Assembly (NCBI GenBank): GCA_937936675.1
Contig: CALDDL010000279.1
Span: 1-18,780 of the forward strand
DNA from: an uncultured bacterium
GTDB taxonomy: Bacteria; Bacteroidota; Ignavibacteria; Ignavibacteriales; Melioribacteraceae
DNA: 18,780 bases
Reading direction: 5' to 3'
This document shows, piece after piece, positions 15,799 through 18,780 of the stretch. The position numbers and the translations under genes are program-made. The notes beneath the pieces were generated by a model. That model was not told the DNA's origin, ran no database searches, and saw only the letters and a program-made list of their open reading frames with translations. Position 1 is the first letter of the stretch. The number at the start of each line of letters is the position of its first letter.

Positions 15799-16805
15799 AT
15801 AAAATGAATCTTACTCAAGTAGTACTAGGAATCGATATCGGTGGAACGAATACTGTATTTGGCTTGATTGACGAAGAAGGCAAATGTTATCTAAAAGGGA
15901 CAATATCAACAACTTTATATAGAAGTGCCGATAGTCTATTCTCAAATTTATTTAAGATATTTAATTCCAAATACGAATTGATTAGAAATAAATATGAGCT
16001 AATTGGAATTGGTATTGGTGCACCTTCTGCCAATTATAAAACGGGAGCACTTGAATATCCGAGTAATTTAAACTGGGGAAAGGTTGATATATATTCTGTC
16101 GTTGGACAATATAGTGATTTACCAGTTGTAATTGAAAATGACGCTAATGCGGCGGCAATCGGGGAGTTGAAGTATGGTGCTGCTAAAGATTTCAAAAATT
16201 TTATTGAAATCACTTTAGGTACAGGACTCGGCAGCGGTATTGTGCTTGACGGTAACATTGTATATGGATTTGAAGGATTAGCCGGTGAAATTGGACATAC
16301 CATAGTTTTAGAGAATGGCAGGAATTGCAGTTGCGGAAGGAAAGGTTGCTTGGAAACATATTCATCTGCTAATGGAATCAAGCGGACAGTATTTGAATTA
16401 TTGTCTCAACATACCAATGAATCCATTCTGAGAGAATATTCTTTCAATGAACTCAATTCAAAATTGATATTTGATGCTGCAATATCAGGGGATAAAATCG
16501 CTAAAATTGCTTTTGAAAAAACGGGTGCAATATTAGGTAAAGCTATGGCTAATAGTGTAGCTCACTTTAATCCAGAAGCTATCGTTCTATTTGGAGGACT
16601 TGCTCTTTCGGGCGATTTAATTCTTGTTCCTTTTAAGGAGCATTTAGAAAAAAATCTGTTATTCATGTATAAAGATCGGATTAAGATTGTCCAATCGGAA
16701 CTAAATAATTCTGGCAATGCTGCTATTTTAGGAGCGGCTGCAATAAGTTGGCATACTATCAAAAATCGTCAAATTGATTTCGATAATAACTACAAGACCA
16801 TTTAA
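15795..16805 (+). CDS. ROK-family sugar kinase (probable glucosamine/GlcNAc or glucose kinase)
   Basis: This cytosolic kinase phosphorylates a hexose or amino sugar with ATP. The ATP-binding motif DIGGTN (Asp14-Asn19), phosphate-binding motif GTGLGSG (142-148) and nucleotide-site motif FGG (266-268) are all intact. The catalytic base is Asp116 in ENDANAAA. The structural zinc site is complete: His168 in GEIGHT plus Cys178, Cys180 and Cys185 in CSCGRKGC. At 336 residues the length is usual for a ROK kinase. There is no N-terminal helix-turn-helix, so it is an enzyme rather than a NagC/Mlc-type repressor. The start overlaps the stop of the NagB fusion by 4 bases. The context (exo-glucosaminidase, NagB, deacetylase) makes glucosamine or N-acetylglucosamine the likely substrate. 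Glucose released from beta-glucan is the main alternative. Confidence 0.9.
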   Translation: MNKMNLTQVVLGIDIGGTNTVFGLIDEEGKCYLKGTISTTLYRSADSLFSNLFKIFNSKYELIRNKYELIGIGIGAPSANYKTGALEYPSNLNWGKVDIYSVVGQYSDLPVVIENDANAAAIGELKYGAAKDFKNFIEITLGTGLGSGIVLDGNIVYGFEGLAGEIGHTIVLENGRNCSCGRKGCLETYSSANGIKRTVFELLSQHTNESILREYSFNELNSKLIFDAAISGDKIAKIAFEKTGAILGKAMANSVAHFNPEAIVLFGGLALSGDLILVPFKEHLEKNLLFMYKDRIKIVQSELNNSGNAAILGAAAISWHTIKNRQIDFDNNYKTI

Positions 16806-16817
16806 CAAAGAGCAAAT

Positions 16818-17795
16818 ATGAAAACGATCTCAGTTACACTAGGAATTGAAATTGGAGGAACACATACTTCTTTTGGATTAGTAGATAGCGAAGGTAATTG
16901 CCATTTAGAAAGCAAAATTCTTACAAAGGCAAATGAATCTCCCGAGGCACTTTTTGAACGGCTCTACTCGAAATTTAAAAAAGTGTTTAAAAATCATTCA
17001 AAAGAATTAGAGATTTTAGGTGTTGGCATCGGAGCGCCATCGGCTAATTATTATAAAGGAACGGTGGAATATTCCTCTAACTTAAATTGGGGTTATGTAA
17101 ATATAATTGACCTTGCAAAAAAGTATTTTGATTTCCCGATTGTAATTACTAATGATGCTAATGCGGCTGCAATAGGTGAAATGAAATATGGTGCTGCTAA
17201 AAAAATGAAAAATTTTATTCAGCTAACACTAAGTAGGGGATTTGGAAGCGGGATTGTAGTTGATGGTAATATACTTTATGGTTCAGATGGCTTTGCCGGA
17301 GAAATAGGACATACAATAGTCGAAAAAAATGGGAGGCAATGCGGATGCGGAAGATATGGTTGTTTAGAGACTTATGTCTCGACCGGAGGATTGATAAGAA
17401 CTTTTTTTGAACTGCTTTCTAAGACTAATGAAATTAGTGTTTTAAAAGAATTTCCGCCAAATAAAATTACGGCTGATCTAATATATAAAGCCGCCCGAAA
17501 CGGGGATAAATTAGCTATTTCGGCATTTGAATATACAGGTCAAATATTAGGAGAGGCATTGGCTAATGCGGTAGCATTTCTAAGTCCGGAAGCGGTTATT
17601 TTATCTGAAGGATTAGCAAGTGCCGGCGATTTGATAGTAGCACCGACTAAGTACTATATGGAAAAAAATATGTTAAATCTATTCCAAGGGAAAGTGGAAA
17701 TTCTTGTTTCCGGTCTTCCAAAAGGTAATGTAGCTATTCTTGGCGCAAGTGCTTTAAGCTGGCATGAGATTCATAGAAATTCAAAAAAGCTCTGA
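16818..17795 (+). CDS. Second ROK-family protein, diverged ATP site (possible pseudokinase)
   Basis: This is a tandem paralogue of the preceding ROK kinase, 12 bases downstream, 325 residues long and clearly similar throughout. The sugar-site and zinc-site features are kept: TNDANAAA with Asp113, GEIGHT with His165, and Cys175, Cys177 and Cys182. The ATP-handling motifs are altered. DIGGTN is EIGGTH (Glu11, His16), GTGLGSG is SRGFGSG (Ser139, Arg140), and FGG is SEG (Ser263, Glu264). The reading frame is intact and long, so the gene is maintained rather than decayed. It could bind sugar without phosphorylating it, act as a regulatory subunit in a heterodimer with the active paralogue, or use a different phosphoryl donor. 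ROK repressors such as NagC and Mlc also lost kinase motifs, but they carry a DNA-binding domain that is absent here. The loss of activity is inferred. Confidence 0.88.
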   Translation: MKTISVTLGIEIGGTHTSFGLVDSEGNCHLESKILTKANESPEALFERLYSKFKKVFKNHSKELEILGVGIGAPSANYYKGTVEYSSNLNWGYVNIIDLAKKYFDFPIVITNDANAAAIGEMKYGAAKKMKNFIQLTLSRGFGSGIVVDGNILYGSDGFAGEIGHTIVEKNGRQCGCGRYGCLETYVSTGGLIRTFFELLSKTNEISVLKEFPPNKITADLIYKAARNGDKLAISAFEYTGQILGEALANAVAFLSPEAVILSEGLASAGDLIVAPTKYYMEKNMLNLFQGKVEILVSGLPKGNVAILGASALSWHEIHRNSKKL

Positions 17796-17796
17796 T

Positions 17797-17831
17797 ATTA
17801 AATCGGCATATTTTTTATATGCCGATTTAAT
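17797..17831 (+). terminator. Terminator hairpin after the amino-sugar operon
   Basis: A perfect 14-bp inverted repeat (17797-17810 with 17818-17831) with a 7-base T-rich loop starts two bases after the stop codon of the second ROK gene. The core is AATCGGCATA/TATGCCGATT. The T run after the stem is short, so termination efficiency is less sure than the hairpin itself. It also lies downstream of the minus-strand barrel gene and may serve both. Confidence 0.75.
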
Positions 17832-17979
17832 TTAAATGATTCCAAATTACTAAAACACTTTATAATTGCTATCTTTAAGTAGAAACAAAAGCTTAGCTTA
17901 AGTAACAACTAATAATTATTATCTCAAAATATTACATATAAGTATAAATGCTTATTCACCTCTTATTAATATATAAATA

Positions 17980-18780
17980 TTAAAATGCCGTAATAACACC
18001 GGCAGTTAATTGACTGAATTTTTTCTCTATATCATACCCAAACTCACCCATAAAGCGAACGTTACGTCTTACAAGATATCCTGCACTTACGGCAATAGAT
18101 TTATAATCTAATGCTTTTATATCAGACTCCACAAAGTTGTAAATTCCTGCAAAGTAATATTTACTTTGATCACCATCAGGTGAATAGATAAGTTCTGCGA
18201 ATCCGCCTTTTGTTTTTATATCATTTGTTTTATAGAATGATTGTTTATCATTCCTCATAAGATATTGAAAATTGATTTCAAGTTTATCTTCATAAGATAA
18301 AGTTAAATCAGGACCGATATAAGTAACTTCATTCGTAAAATTGCGTGCTAGATCATCTTCTAATTTTTCTTTACCGTAATAACCAAAAACTCCTAAACGT
18401 ATATTATCATTGAAATCATGAGAAGCACGTAAAACAAAATTTTTATAGTTATCGTTATCAAAATTTCTAAAATTATTAGCTCCTCCGATGCCGCTTCCAT
18501 TAAGTACCTCAAAGACTAAATCTGGTCCGAAAGGAAAGGTATAAGTAAGCATTATTCCTCTATCATAAGTTAAATCAATTTGTGAATAACCAAGTCTTGG
18601 TTTATATATTTGATAATCTTCAAAGGTGAGACGGAGTTCTCTTTTAAATAATGGATCGGAAACTTGAAACTGACCGATATAAATATCAAATTCAGGAAGA
18701 ACATCATTAAACATAATAAAAGCGTCTTCAATTCCGGCAACTTCACCTCTTTCACTAAAAAAGAAATAGAAATAATATGA
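17980..18780 (-). CDS. C-terminal part of an outer-membrane beta-barrel (porin-like) protein
   Basis: The frame is open from the right edge to a stop at 17980, giving 267 residues with no start in view. The ATG at 18714 is internal, because the frame continues upstream with a good coding sequence (GEVAGIEDAFIMFND). The whole stretch is alternating polar/aromatic beta-strands separated by short Asp/Asn-rich turns, and the last residue is Phe, as expected for an outer-membrane barrel recognised by BamA. The IEDAFI ... IYIGQFQVSDPLF part resembles the barrel region of porin-type proteins from this bacterial group. I cannot name the family or the substrate. The gene converges on the amino-sugar operon and shows no sign of belonging to it. 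Confidence 0.75.
   Translation of the reverse strand, partial: SYYFYFFFSERGEVAGIEDAFIMFNDVLPEFDIYIGQFQVSDPLFKRELRLTFEDYQIYKPRLGYSQIDLTYDRGIMLTYTFPFGPDLVFEVLNGSGIGGANNFRNFDNDNYKNFVLRASHDFNDNIRLGVFGYYGKEKLEDDLARNFTNEVTYIGPDLTLSYEDKLEINFQYLMRNDKQSFYKTNDIKTKGGFAELIYSPDGDQSKYYFAGIYNFVESDIKALDYKSIAVSAGYLVRRNVRFMGEFGYDIEKKFSQLTAGVITAF

Noticed and set aside
16034..16381. Minus-strand 115-residue open frame opposite the first ROK gene
   Set aside because: It lies entirely within the ROK kinase coding region. Its Pro/Ser-rich composition is typical of antisense reading through glycine-rich motifs.
17980..18714. Treating the ATG at 18714 as the true start of the barrel protein
   Set aside because: The frame continues open with convincing coding sequence to the window edge, no signal peptide follows that ATG, and no ribosome binding site precedes it.
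1..18780. CRISPR arrays, insertion sequences, phage genes, tRNA or rRNA genes
   Set aside because: No regularly spaced direct repeats, transposase motifs, terminal inverted repeats or cloverleaf sequences were seen. The only tandem repeats are the coding TSP3 units.

Overview
The window is AT-rich by eye and codes for a Gram-negative bacterium that secretes proteins through the type IX secretion system (T9SS). Three large secreted proteins end in the same sorting domain, with a YPNPFNP-type start and an 'LGRE-V..LVN' core. That C-terminus is typical of the Bacteroidota/Chlorobiota group, and the Ignavibacteria-type version fits best. This placement is inferred from sequence style; there is no rRNA or marker gene here to confirm it.

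Left flank (1-2670). A short minus-strand gene is cut by the left edge; it may be a VbhA-type antitoxin of a Fic toxin. Next come a rubrerythrin (311-808) and, converging on it, an OmpA-family outer-membrane protein with a thrombospondin type 3 calcium-binding repeat array (889-2412, minus). The two share one bidirectional terminator.

Secreted-protein block (2671-9066). This holds an arylsulfotransferase-like T9SS protein, a non-catalytic protein with jelly-roll, Fn3-like and CBM9-like modules, and a GH16 beta-glucanase. The GH16 domain is circularly permuted in the way known from the Fibrobacter succinogenes lichenase, and is followed by Ig-like, malectin-like and T9SS domains.

Amino-sugar and signalling block (9128-17795). 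A CsxA-like GH2 exo-beta-D-glucosaminidase (9128-11752) overlaps by 8 bases a cytosolic histidine kinase that has no sensor domain. The kinase is followed at once by a LytTR-type response regulator. After a 168-base gap comes a second transcription unit: a fusion of a NagB-type glucosamine-6-phosphate deaminase with a PIG-L/LmbE-type deacetylase, then two tandem ROK sugar kinases. The second kinase has changes in several ATP-binding motifs. A strong hairpin closes the unit at 17797-17831. A simple reading is as follows: extracellular glucan or chitosan-like material is bound and cut by the T9SS proteins; exo-glucosaminidase releases glucosamine in the periplasm; a ROK kinase phosphorylates it; and the NagB fusion deacetylates or deaminates it towards fructose-6-phosphate. 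The two-component pair may control the set. No sugar transporter or SusC/SusD pair is visible in the window.

Right flank (17980-18780, minus). The C-terminal part of an outer-membrane beta-barrel protein runs off the right edge. No gene-free stretch exceeds 300 bases. I saw no tRNA, rRNA, insertion sequence, phage gene or CRISPR array.
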